The notes below the pieces were generated by a model. The model made no database searches. It was not told the origin of the DNA and saw nothing but the letters and a program-made list of their open reading frames with translations. 64,000 nt of DNA from Pedobacter sp. Leaf194. Its GTDB lineage: Bacteria > Bacteroidota > Bacteroidia > Sphingobacteriales > Sphingobacteriaceae. Numbering within the stretch: position 1 is the first letter of the stretch; each line of letters starts with the position of its first letter. Position numbers and translations under genes: made by a program. Where the stretch lies: assembly GCF_001423945.1 (NCBI RefSeq), contig NZ_LMPU01000009.1:62416-126415 (forward strand), written 5' to 3'. Of the stretch, positions 25,424 to 34,925 are shown in pieces.

Positions 25424-27712
25424 TCAATCATTCTTTCCTTCAATCATTTTATTAATGATGTCTGCTCTTCTTGATAGTGGCAGTACATTCAAATATACCA
25501 ATTTTCCATTTTTTAAAGTGCCTTCAATCATGGTTTTATAAGGTGCAAAAAGCTTAAAATGAACATCCCAATCTTTGGGCCAGGCCGGAAACAGATAAAT
25601 CTTTTTCCCATCCGTTTGCATCAGCATTTCCTGCAACCCAATCATACCCGACCCGCCCCAATTATGGTCAGGTGCCCAGTCGAAACCAGGGCCCCAAAAT
25701 GCAGGAAATCTTCTGCCGGAATCTTTTAGTTTAGCAGTGGTTAACTTCGCAGCCTCTTCTGTTAAGCCTAACCTTGCCGCAAAAATATTATCCTGTTTCC
25801 AGCCAATGTAACTTCGGAATTTCAAAGCGTCTGTATCATATCTGAACGTATTTATTGCCGTTTCCAAATCAGGTTTTCCGATTCCGAAAATCCCCCAAGG
25901 GTAAACCGGGTACAATTGCGGAGTTTCGGTATTGTTGATACGCTCAAACAGTTTTGCTGGTGCAATTGTGGCGTGGCCATTAAACGTTCTGAAACTGATG
26001 GGTGGAATGGTTTTAAGCATTTCGCCCCAATCTGCTTGTTGTTTTGCCGATAGTCCGGGATGTGCAACCAGCCGGTCCAAAACAGTTTTTAAGGCCGCGA
26101 TGGTAGATGTCGAATTGTAGGCCATTTTGTAGGTTTCGGCTCCGGAACCCGGGTAAAGAACCAAATGACCATCAGCGTTTAAAGCCTTGGCGCCACGTTC
26201 TTTGGCCAGATAAGTATAATGCTCTTTGAAAAAAGTCAACGCACTCTCAATCATCGGTAAATATCTTTCGATGTTTGCATCGTCATAACGTTCTGTTTCG
26301 AAAATCATCATACAAAATTCCAGTACGGTATCCCATTGGTATTCTAACCAGGCATTGTATTCCATACCCTTATCAAAACCAACAGGGCGTTTCCAGCCAT
26401 ACTCGGCAGGATTTGGCAGCCCAAAATTTTCAAGTTGTTCTGTAAAACTTGCTCCTTTGTGCCCCCAGGCTTCTTCTGTCCGAATTTCTGCATTCTTCAA
26501 CAGATTTAAATAGAAATCAAACTGAGGTTTCATCAGCTCAAAATCGCCACTTTTAAGCATTGGCCAATACACCAGTCGTTGGTTTTGCGCCGTGTGTGTT
26601 CCGCCACCCCAGTTTCTGAAATCAGGTGTATATTTTAAGGTTGAATCGGTCAGCTCAGGATCGAACGTAAACAGGCCGCCATTAAATTTGGTTGGATATT
26701 TACCAAATGCATTGCAACCTAACATGTACCGAAATAAATAATAATTTTTAGAAGATTGGTTGGCAGCCGAATCTTTCGAAGTGATATAAATAAAACTTTT
26801 CGACCAATAGTTATTCCACCATTTAATGCTTGGCTTTTGGTCGGCTTTAACTGCTACTGCATTTAAGCTTTGTGCCCATTCCTGAATTGATGTTGTTTTT
26901 GAAGTACTTAGTTTAACCGTTATGTGGGCTGACTTGCTTGGTTTCCTGCTTCTCAATACCCAGGCCTTAAAGGGCGTACTAAGATATTTCCCTGCATAAT
27001 TACCAGCCGCAATCATGTTTTCGCCTTGCATGAGGCCACCAAAAATCAAATCTTTTAGTGGGTTGTATAATTCTGATTTCCTGTTTTCCAAACCTTGCTG
27101 CTTTACTGCCACGTCGAAAACTGTTTCGCTTTTGTTTTGATGGTAGAACTGCACCGCGTCACTATCAAATGCTATTTCATCCTTTGAAGTTTTCACAACA
27201 CCTTGCGGAGCCCATTTATAGGAGTTTTGATTATTTTCCTTTCCTTTGGTAACCTTATCTTCAAAGCGCCAGCTTTCATAAATTGCTTCGGTAATAACGG
27301 GCCGATTCGATTTCACATCTACGTAAATCACCGGTTTAAAAACATCAACCCAAACTTTTATTTGTCCGTTTAAATTGCCATTGGTAGCAGAAATCGTGGC
27401 GTAGCCATCTTTTACAATTAATTCCTGTTTGAAGTTTTTTCCTTCAAACGGGTTCGGACTGAATTTGAGTTTAACCCGGCCAAGCTTAAGCAGCGTATTA
27501 TTTTCATCAAACGTTCCACTTCGAGCCAAATACAAATAAACCTCTCCTTTTTCTACCCAAAGGTTTAACCCAACATCGCCCCCACCTACTGGCATCGACT
27601 CTGCTGAATTTTTACTTTGAGAAGTCCAGACCAGGCTTTCCTGGGCTTGTGAACTTGAAAACAACGACAAAAATCCAACAACAAGTGTTCCATGGCGTGC
27701 AACTTTACGCAT
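25424..27712 (-). CDS. exported DUF5703-type (GH95-like) glycosidase
   Basis: This is a probable exported glycosidase. N-terminal stretches ESMPVGGGDVGLNLWVEKG, SGTFDENNTLLKLGRVKL and IKVWVDVFKPVIYVDV look like the DUF5703 N-terminal beta-sandwich. The rest (WPMLKSGDFELMKPQFDFYL, WLEYQWDTVLEFCMMI, DWAPDHNWGGSGMIGLQEML) resembles an (alpha/alpha)6 barrel as in GH95 enzymes. Activity is not established for this type. The open frame extends to 27874 and overlaps the esterase gene. The ATG at 27712 gives a normal signal peptide (MRKVARHGTLVVGFLSLF, then S-S-S-Q-A-Q), so it is preferred, although ATGs at 27817 and 27811 are possible. It sits in the pectin glycosidase block. Confidence 0.75.
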   Translation of the reverse strand: MRKVARHGTLVVGFLSLFSSSQAQESLVWTSQSKNSAESMPVGGGDVGLNLWVEKGEVYLYLARSGTFDENNTLLKLGRVKLKFSPNPFEGKNFKQELIVKDGYATISATNGNLNGQIKVWVDVFKPVIYVDVKSNRPVITEAIYESWRFEDKVTKGKENNQNSYKWAPQGVVKTSKDEIAFDSDAVQFYHQNKSETVFDVAVKQQGLENRKSELYNPLKDLIFGGLMQGENMIAAGNYAGKYLSTPFKAWVLRSRKPSKSAHITVKLSTSKTTSIQEWAQSLNAVAVKADQKPSIKWWNNYWSKSFIYITSKDSAANQSSKNYYLFRYMLGCNAFGKYPTKFNGGLFTFDPELTDSTLKYTPDFRNWGGGTHTAQNQRLVYWPMLKSGDFELMKPQFDFYLNLLKNAEIRTEEAWGHKGASFTEQLENFGLPNPAEYGWKRPVGFDKGMEYNAWLEYQWDTVLEFCMMIFETERYDDANIERYLPMIESALTFFKEHYTYLAKERGAKALNADGHLVLYPGSGAETYKMAYNSTSTIAALKTVLDRLVAHPGLSAKQQADWGEMLKTIPPISFRTFNGHATIAPAKLFERINNTETPQLYPVYPWGIFGIGKPDLETAINTFRYDTDALKFRSYIGWKQDNIFAARLGLTEEAAKLTTAKLKDSGRRFPAFWGPGFDWAPDHNWGGSGMIGLQEMLMQTDGKKIYLFPAWPKDWDVHFKLFAPYKTMIEGTLKNGKLVYLNVLPLSRRADIINKMIEGKND

Positions 27713-27818
27713 GCTCAAAAAAAGCCACAATATTTTTGCGGATACACGATGAGGATTTAAGTTTCCAGCCAACGTTAATTTTGGGTATGATATCTTTCCC
27801 GTCAAAATCATGCTCATT

Positions 27819-29246
27819 TTAATAATCCCAATCATCTGTTCTAAATGAAGAAACAGGCAATCCATCATTACCAAACAAATCTCCAGTTACAAAATCTCTA
27901 AATGCGTAGCGTACTGCAACAGGATTTTTCACTTGCGCAGCCGTAACGGTTACACTACTGCCTGTTACTACTGCTTTCGCAGGATAAAATTTCTTGTCTG
28001 CTCCGGCCATTTCAAAAAGCGTTAAATCTTTACCAAAGGCAGTTAAACCATTCGGCACATTCTGAAACTTAATTACAGCTTTATCTTTATCAATCATTAG
28101 CGACTCGTAAGTCGGACTAAACGCACCAAAACCCTTTAAACCATAGGTTTGAGCTAAAGCCATGTACGCTAATCTTTCTCCACCCTGTTTTTTATTGGCC
28201 GGATGGATTGATTTTTCTTCGCCAATATCCATTAAAACTGCCATCCCAGAATTGGGGATTTTTGCAAGCGACTTTCGTTGTGCATCTCTCAAAAAAGCGG
28301 AATTATACTTTTCACCTGCCTGCTTGGGCGGCAACTGCGCATAATTGTAAGGTGCAATCTGTGCATAGTAAAAAGGAAATTCTCCCGTTTCCCAGTTTTT
28401 ACGCCAGGAAGAAACCATTGCCGGAAATAAATTTTCGTACTGGCCTGGCCGCTCGTAGTTAGATTCGCCCTGATACCAGATAACACCTTTTATCCCGTAA
28501 CCAATAACAGGGTACAGCATTCCGTTGTAAAGGGTTGTGGGCGTTCTGCTTACTTCTTTGATGGTGTCGCCCTTTAAAGGTAGCTTAACATCAGGAAATG
28601 CCTTCAATTCTTCTAGCGACATCCAGGCTTCGATGGTAGAACCACCATAACTATCGTTTATTAAACCTATCGGAACATTTAACATTTCATTCAGTAATGA
28701 ACCGAAAAAATATGCAGTTGCGCTGAAATTGGAAACTGTTTCTGGATTTGCCAATTTCCATGGTGATGGCTTGCTGTCCTCCTGCCGTTCTGTTACTGAA
28801 GAACGAGGCACCGTGTAAAGCCTGATATTTTTATTTCCTGATTTCAAAATCCTTTCATTAGATCCGATAACGGGCTGACTTTTAAATCCTTTCATCGGCA
28901 TCTCCATGTTCGATTGCCCGCTACAAAACCAGACCTCGCCAATCAAAATATCTGTTAAAACCAGCTTTTCGCCGTCGCTAAATTCGATTTGATAAGGTCC
29001 GCCCGCTATTGGCGTGGCAACTTTTACTTTCCACTTTCCATCATTATCGGCCGTAACCGAATAGTTTTCATTATTCCACGAAGTATTTATTTTTACTTTG
29101 GTTAAGGCTTTGGCCCAACCCCAAATGGCCACCTTGCTTTGTTGTTGTAAAACCATATGGTCGGTAAAAATAGATGCCGGTTTAACCATTGCCGACGTGA
29201 TGATGCTAAAAGTAAGGTTTAAAAGTATCGTGATTTTTAGTTTCAT
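27819..29246 (-). CDS. sialate O-acetylesterase-family carbohydrate esterase (SGNH)
   Basis: This exported SGNH-type esterase of 475 residues probably removes acetyl groups from a pectic polysaccharide rather than from sialic acid, given the neighbours. The N-terminal signal sequence is MKLKITILLNLTFSIITSAM. The nucleophile block is F-C-S-G-Q-S-N-M (Ser112), with oxyanion stretches Y-G-G-S-T and V-I-W-Y-Q-G-E-S-N. The Asp/His block reads DIGEEKSIHPANK. The beta-sandwich insertion typical of the family is present. It lies between the GH127 and DUF5703-type genes. The exact acetylated substrate is not visible from sequence. Confidence 0.88.
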   Translation of the reverse strand: MKLKITILLNLTFSIITSAMVKPASIFTDHMVLQQQSKVAIWGWAKALTKVKINTSWNNENYSVTADNDGKWKVKVATPIAGGPYQIEFSDGEKLVLTDILIGEVWFCSGQSNMEMPMKGFKSQPVIGSNERILKSGNKNIRLYTVPRSSVTERQEDSKPSPWKLANPETVSNFSATAYFFGSLLNEMLNVPIGLINDSYGGSTIEAWMSLEELKAFPDVKLPLKGDTIKEVSRTPTTLYNGMLYPVIGYGIKGVIWYQGESNYERPGQYENLFPAMVSSWRKNWETGEFPFYYAQIAPYNYAQLPPKQAGEKYNSAFLRDAQRKSLAKIPNSGMAVLMDIGEEKSIHPANKKQGGERLAYMALAQTYGLKGFGAFSPTYESLMIDKDKAVIKFQNVPNGLTAFGKDLTLFEMAGADKKFYPAKAVVTGSSVTVTAAQVKNPVAVRYAFRDFVTGDLFGNDGLPVSSFRTDDWDY

Positions 29247-29334
29247 ATTGCTCTAATTTAACAGCTAAACTGTTTTGCTTTCCACTATTCGACTAAAAGT
29301 TGCACTTTGTAATTCCGTATGGTTTACCTAAACA

Positions 29335-31356
29335 TTACCTGCTTACGGGCAACCAAACCGACATTTCCGAGTGTCCCCGGTTTCCCCATGCAAAATAGGG
29401 AACCAATCTTATCTCTGTTTCTGTATTTTTAACGTCAATTGGTCGATACAATACACTTTTCCAACTATTTGGCTCTACAATTTTGGCATTGCCCACAAGG
29501 CTCATCATTTCAGCACCGCTGATGTTTACCGGCTTCGCCACAAATTCTGTATTTGCAGGCACAAAGGCATTGAAGATATTTTTGCCAGGTAAATCGGTAG
29601 ATTCCAGGCAATAAACAATCGGTCCGCGTTTTACTGCAACCTGATTCCGGTTTTCTTCAACCAAAGGATTTGCCTCTATTAAAGTCGGCTCCATGGGAAG
29701 GTTTAATTCCACCACATCGCCCTTTTTCCAAATCCGGTTTATTTCTGCATAAGTACCCGAAACTAGTTTAAAATTTTCGGCTTTTCCATTAATGGTAAGT
29801 TTTGCATCATGTGTCCACGATGGAATTCTCAGAAATAAAGAATAATTTTTAGCGACCGTTTCTTTCAAGCTAATTTTAATTTTCCCATCCCATGGGTAGT
29901 TGGTTTCCTGAGATAAGGCCAGCTTTGTTCCGTCGGCTAAGCTGGTATTCAGATTATTGCCGCCATAAAGATTAAACCACAAGCCCCTATCCGAAACACT
30001 ATAAGCATAGTCACTCACTTCGGCAATTGTTCTAACCACATTTGGCGGACAACAATTAGACAGGGCAATATACGGCACCCTATCTTTAGACCACCTTTGT
30101 TTAAAGGGTAAATCATCAGATTGAGCCAATGGATTTGTGTACAAGAAGTTTTTTCCATCTAAACTTATGCCCGATAACACGCTATTGTGCAGCGCCAGCT
30201 CCATTACATCTGCGTATTTTGCATCGCCTGTAATCTGCAGCATTCTCCAGTTCCAGAGCACGTTACCAATGTTTGCGCAGGTTTCATTATGTGCAGTAAA
30301 ATTTGGCAACTGGTAGGCTCTGCCAAAAGCCTGATGAATTTTCTGCACATCGGCTGGATTATAAGATGTACCATCTGGCGAGGTTCCATCATACAACGAA
30401 CCGCAGCCACCTGTAATGTACATCTTGTGCTGATTTACATCATCCCACATCAAATTTAAGGTTGCCAGTAATGAGTCTTTTCCAGTTTCGGCATATAAAT
30501 CGGCCACACCGGCGTAAAGGTAATTTGCCCGTACCGCATGCCCCATGGCTTTGGTTTGTTTCAAAAACGGAATTCTATCCTGGTTATCATCCGTTCCATC
30601 CTCAATTTTACCCTTAATGGCGATTAAATGTTTAGCAAGTTCTAAATAGCGAGGATCTTTCGTGGTGCGATACATTTCTACAACACCCATGTAGTGCGAT
30701 GGGCAAATTGCATTTCTGGCCAAAGTGGGTGATGCAGATTTATAAAAATTGTAAAGATAATCGGTCGCCTTTTTAGCGATGTTGAGCAAGGTCGTTTTCC
30801 CTGTAGCGCGATAATGGATGCAACCTGCCGTCATTAAATGGCCAATGTTATACGATTCGAAACTCAACCTATCCTGAAATTGATTTTTAGAACCCGTTCT
30901 ACGCTGTTCAATCATGGCTTTAGTATAGATGTATCCATCTTCACGCTGCGATTTTCCAATTACGACTATCGCCTTATCCATCATTTCGTTGAGTTTAGGG
31001 TTTTTAGTCGATGCGTACAAACTTGCCATCGCCTCCAGCGTTTTATAGTAATCGCCATCATGGAAAGAAGGCCCCGAATGCGAGCCGGTATCTAAGCCCG
31101 CAGCAATTTCAAAGTTTTTAAAGGCGTGACTAATTTTAGGATCGTTGTAAATTGCCCACATATTCGGCACCATGGTTTCTGTGGCAACCTTAAACCTATC
31201 GGCCCAAAAACCTTTAGTCCAGGTAACATCAGCCATATTTATGCTGTGCAACTTGGCGTAAGGCGAATTTGAATTGTAAACCAGGGCCTTATCTTGGGCA
31301 TTTCCCTTTAAAAACGATAAAGCTAAAAGTATGATGAATACAAATTTGTTAATCAT
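29335..31356 (-). CDS. GH127 beta-L-arabinofuranosidase
   Basis: It probably hydrolyses terminal beta-L-arabinofuranosyl residues on pectic side chains. DUF1680/GH127 signatures include M-A-D-V-T-W-T-K-G-F-W near the N-terminus and the zinc-cysteine active site. An E-T-C-A-N segment is followed 75 residues later by S-N-C-C-P-P, matching the Glu-x-Cys and Cys-Cys ligands of characterised GH127 enzymes. The open frame begins at 31401, but the ATG at 31356 gives a clean signal peptide (MINKFVFIILLALSF, then L-K-G-N-A-Q), so it is chosen. GH127 is a mixed family, so other furanosides are possible. It follows the GH106 gene. Confidence 0.88.
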   Translation of the reverse strand: MINKFVFIILLALSFLKGNAQDKALVYNSNSPYAKLHSINMADVTWTKGFWADRFKVATETMVPNMWAIYNDPKISHAFKNFEIAAGLDTGSHSGPSFHDGDYYKTLEAMASLYASTKNPKLNEMMDKAIVVIGKSQREDGYIYTKAMIEQRRTGSKNQFQDRLSFESYNIGHLMTAGCIHYRATGKTTLLNIAKKATDYLYNFYKSASPTLARNAICPSHYMGVVEMYRTTKDPRYLELAKHLIAIKGKIEDGTDDNQDRIPFLKQTKAMGHAVRANYLYAGVADLYAETGKDSLLATLNLMWDDVNQHKMYITGGCGSLYDGTSPDGTSYNPADVQKIHQAFGRAYQLPNFTAHNETCANIGNVLWNWRMLQITGDAKYADVMELALHNSVLSGISLDGKNFLYTNPLAQSDDLPFKQRWSKDRVPYIALSNCCPPNVVRTIAEVSDYAYSVSDRGLWFNLYGGNNLNTSLADGTKLALSQETNYPWDGKIKISLKETVAKNYSLFLRIPSWTHDAKLTINGKAENFKLVSGTYAEINRIWKKGDVVELNLPMEPTLIEANPLVEENRNQVAVKRGPIVYCLESTDLPGKNIFNAFVPANTEFVAKPVNISGAEMMSLVGNAKIVEPNSWKSVLYRPIDVKNTETEIRLVPYFAWGNRGHSEMSVWLPVSR

Positions 31357-31406
31357 ATTGCTTGTTATGTAATTTTCCCTGCCTTTGTTTAGTGCCGCCA
31401 TTTGTC

Positions 31407-34400
31407 TTATTTCTCTTCTGTTTGAATCAGCACCGGCCCCAATAACCCCGCAGGATTTAATGGTTTTCCTTTCAGGCGAAAAGGTGCCGTCGTTTTAGTG
31501 AAGCGCTTGTTTTCGGGCAATTTACTATCGCCGATAAGGCGGTTTGCCCAGGTATTTGTAACTTCGATTTCAACTGTATTCTCCCCAACTTTAATTGCTT
31601 TGCTAATATCCAAACGATGTGGTGCAGTCCAAACCGTGCCGCATTCTACACCATTAATTTTCACTTTGGCGATGCTTGAGAAGGCACCCAGGTAGACCCA
31701 GATTTTTGCACCTGAGTTTCCAGCGAAGCTGAATTTTTTCGAATATACTGCAGTGCCCGAATAGTATTTTACGGAACTGTCGGCATGCTTTGTCCAGTCT
31801 GTTAGTTCGTTGAATATTACCGGGTTTACTGGTCCGGCAAAAGCAGTATCGAACTGCGCTTTCCATGATTTAGAAATATCCTGAATTGTTTTAAAACTCG
31901 ACCAGTTTAGTCCTTGGTTTAATTCAGTTTGTTTTGTGGGCGCTTCAAAAATCACGAAAAGGGATTGATTTGGCGCTAACTTCAGGTTAAGCACTGTACT
32001 TTCTATATTCTTACCTGGCAAACCGGACGTGTTGGTAATTGCCCAGTTTTTAAGCGGAATTGTTTGGTTAAGTACTGCATCATATAAAACGGGTATTTTT
32101 CCACTCACCCGAAAAGCACATGTTAATTCCCGCTCTTTGTTTAACTGATTAGCTATAAAGTAAATTTCTTTTGTTGATGTTTGGCGATGGTTAAACGCTA
32201 TGTTTTTGGCGTAGCTGTTGTCTTTTTCAGTAACTGATATGTCTTTTGGAAGATTTAACGATGAAAAGTCCTCATCAGCAAAAGGACCTTTTACAACATT
32301 TCCTAAGCCCAGTTTTTTCACAAAAACGGCATTAACATCATAGTATTGAGAAAATTTTCCACCCCAGATTTCATTTAACGTCTTATCAAATTCGGTTTTG
32401 GCTACCTGTTTTAAGCCGTTTTGATACAAAGGTTTATCCGAAACCAGAACCTTTGCGCCGGCTTTTATCAAATCAGCAATTTTTTTTACGGTTTCATAAC
32501 TTATGTACTTGTAATTTGGGTTCATTTTCATCACCCCCGGGATAACCAGAAGTTTGTATTTCGCCCCGCTTTCGAAAACCACTTCGCCGTTTTTAACCGT
32601 CGCTGTTCGCAAAACATCTGGATTAAAGCTATCGTAGGCATAACCACGTAAAGGATTAACCCAATTTTCAGGGTCGGCCATGTTTGCAGAATGCGTTACG
32701 CCTGCGGGCAACTGCCTTAGTGGTTCACCAACATTTGCCAGGCGTTTCTTTTCTGCCTCTACTACGTCTGAGCCGAAAATACCCGGCAAAGTCTCGACTA
32801 ATCTGTCTGGTAAAACCGAACGGCGTGGCAATTCCTCACCCGTAAAAACTGCAATATCAACAACCGGCTGTCCCGTTTGCAGTAAACTTTGCGTGCGCTC
32901 TGCGTAGTCTATCCATGCTTTTGCAGGCTTCCACCAGGTTTGGTCTCGCTGAAAATATAAGCCTACACCATCTAAAGTCATACCCGGTTTTCTATCCATC
33001 CAGGGGTTATGCGTAAAAACGTGGTAGCTCAGTTTGTTCACTCCGAGGGCGTAATTCCTATCCTGTAAGGTTTTCATGCTTGCCGGACTTTCATTCCAGT
33101 CCATACGCACTGTGGTAAAAGCCTCTGCCTGAACAATATTTTTGCCGTAGATATGAGCACCCGATATCGCATCTAACATATCGTTGGGCTTATCATGCGT
33201 TGGGCTATTCAGCCAAAATTCTCCCATTGGTACATCTACCGCCTTATAATGCATTAGGCCATCACTTAACATCGTTGGGGCAATGCTTTCTGCAGTAAAA
33301 GTTACACCCTGCTCCTTCGCTAATTTTGCTAAAGTGCTATAAAACTGATCTACAACCAGCTCAGAAATCGTTTTTCTAACATCATAAAGAAAGTTTTCAG
33401 ATGTTGTGGTGTTTTCTACCGGCAAACCAGTCATTATTGGCAAATAAGGTGTTAAATCATAACCTCTTCGCTTTAAAAATGCTGCTTTAAAAAGTGGCGA
33501 CCAATTTTGGCTACCGCATTCCCAGCTATCTACATGGAAAACACTTAGCACTTTCCCGGCAATATCGGCCCCGCCGTGTTTTATTGCTTCTCCATACCAA
33601 CTATCAAATTGCAATTTAACAGCTGCCGGATTAAATTTATCGCACTCCAAACCCATTCCGCCGCCCGCAGTTGCATTAGTATGCCCTGTTGAGGTGTGGC
33701 CTATCCTCAAAATTGTCCATGCGCATTTTGGAGCCTTCCAGTTTAAGCTTCCATCGCTGTTTAATTTATCTGTTAAATTGATAATATTTTTTAATGGAAC
33801 ACAAATCCCTTCTGCAATTTCGGCGTCGGTAGCTCGCTTACTTATTCTCCAGACGGAGCCATTTTTTCCCTCAAACTGGTTAATCGAAGCAGCCGAACTT
33901 AGCTCAAGGTTAAGTAACTTTAAGGCAGGTTTCCACTTTGCAGCATCTAAATCTTCGGCGCCTGGTTCGGAACCTTTTTTATCATAAACAAACCTGAAAA
34001 ACTTTGCTGTAACCGGCTTAATTGAATGGGTAACATCCTCATCGGTATCTTGCCAGCCGTGGCGTGGCGGTTCCAGTCTCCCCACCTGGCGAAAAACTTT
34101 TCCATCATCACTTATTTCTATTAACAAACGCTGCGCCTGATAATTGTTGCCACTAACTTTTACCTTTATTGTTCTGCAAGTAAAAGGCTTTTCAAATTCA
34201 TATTGGATGTTGCAAGGCTCGTTTGAGCTGAAGTTTTTCTTATTTTCTGGCAGAATTAAGCCACCTGCATCAGCACCGTTACTTGCCGTAATTTTAGGGA
34301 TGATTGTTCGTGTTGAGATGTTTTCGCCAACTGGCGATGGGTAGGCATAAACTGCGATATCTTTATAATAGTTTACATTATTTTCAGGTTTTGGCAGCAT

Positions 34401-34832
34401 GATTTTTGTTGCCGAACCGTTTACCACAAGTTTTGACCACACCAGCTTTTGCATGGACAAATCGGGCGTAATCCATGGTCCGCCGGCTAAGGCAAAGCCA
34501 TCGCTTACGTGCATGCCTAACTTCAAATCCAAACGTTTTGCTTCGCCCATGGCAAACTCCACAAGCTTCCACCACTCGGGCGTAAGCTGAACTGCTGGAG
34601 GATTGTAAACAGGCGTTTTATCCGGGCCCTGGATACTCATTAAATAAGCGCCTGCAATTCCGTTGGCCTTCATCGCCTCCAAATCGGCGGTAATGCCAGG
34701 CTTGGATACCGCTCCTTTTACCCAATACCAGAATACCCAGGGCCTGGCATTTTCATTTTGTTGCGCATTAAGCTTAAAGCAGATTGCAAAAAGCAGAAAA
34801 AACAAGAAGACTTTGCAATACTTTAATATCAT
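31407..34832 (-). CDS. GH106 alpha-L-rhamnosidase
   Basis: This exported enzyme of 1141 residues removes alpha-L-rhamnose, in known cases from rhamnogalacturonan side chains and RG-II. The signal peptide is MILKYCKVFLFFLLFAICF, then K-L-N-A. The family opening is R-P-W-V-F-W-Y-W, followed by TADLEAMKANGIAGAYLMS and LDLKLGMHVSDGFALAGGPW. Catalytic-barrel stretches include VFHVDSWECGSQNW and EQGVTFTAESIAPTMLSDG. A C-terminal galactose-binding-like domain (about 1000-1120) ends with VGENTVEIEVTNTWANRLIG. Length and motifs match GH106 as in Bacteroides. It lies 93 bases downstream of the FucP-type gene and starts the GH106-GH127-esterase run. Confidence 0.93.
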   Translation of the reverse strand: MILKYCKVFLFFLLFAICFKLNAQQNENARPWVFWYWVKGAVSKPGITADLEAMKANGIAGAYLMSIQGPDKTPVYNPPAVQLTPEWWKLVEFAMGEAKRLDLKLGMHVSDGFALAGGPWITPDLSMQKLVWSKLVVNGSATKIMLPKPENNVNYYKDIAVYAYPSPVGENISTRTIIPKITASNGADAGGLILPENKKNFSSNEPCNIQYEFEKPFTCRTIKVKVSGNNYQAQRLLIEISDDGKVFRQVGRLEPPRHGWQDTDEDVTHSIKPVTAKFFRFVYDKKGSEPGAEDLDAAKWKPALKLLNLELSSAASINQFEGKNGSVWRISKRATDAEIAEGICVPLKNIINLTDKLNSDGSLNWKAPKCAWTILRIGHTSTGHTNATAGGGMGLECDKFNPAAVKLQFDSWYGEAIKHGGADIAGKVLSVFHVDSWECGSQNWSPLFKAAFLKRRGYDLTPYLPIMTGLPVENTTTSENFLYDVRKTISELVVDQFYSTLAKLAKEQGVTFTAESIAPTMLSDGLMHYKAVDVPMGEFWLNSPTHDKPNDMLDAISGAHIYGKNIVQAEAFTTVRMDWNESPASMKTLQDRNYALGVNKLSYHVFTHNPWMDRKPGMTLDGVGLYFQRDQTWWKPAKAWIDYAERTQSLLQTGQPVVDIAVFTGEELPRRSVLPDRLVETLPGIFGSDVVEAEKKRLANVGEPLRQLPAGVTHSANMADPENWVNPLRGYAYDSFNPDVLRTATVKNGEVVFESGAKYKLLVIPGVMKMNPNYKYISYETVKKIADLIKAGAKVLVSDKPLYQNGLKQVAKTEFDKTLNEIWGGKFSQYYDVNAVFVKKLGLGNVVKGPFADEDFSSLNLPKDISVTEKDNSYAKNIAFNHRQTSTKEIYFIANQLNKERELTCAFRVSGKIPVLYDAVLNQTIPLKNWAITNTSGLPGKNIESTVLNLKLAPNQSLFVIFEAPTKQTELNQGLNWSSFKTIQDISKSWKAQFDTAFAGPVNPVIFNELTDWTKHADSSVKYYSGTAVYSKKFSFAGNSGAKIWVYLGAFSSIAKVKINGVECGTVWTAPHRLDISKAIKVGENTVEIEVTNTWANRLIGDSKLPENKRFTKTTAPFRLKGKPLNPAGLLGPVLIQTEEK

Positions 34833-34925
34833 TATTTTAGTCTTTGCGCATTTGAATGGACGCTTGGTAAATCTGAGGAGTAGTTTTTTTAGTGATTTCT
34901 GGAACTCTTACAAAAAGCTTTACAT

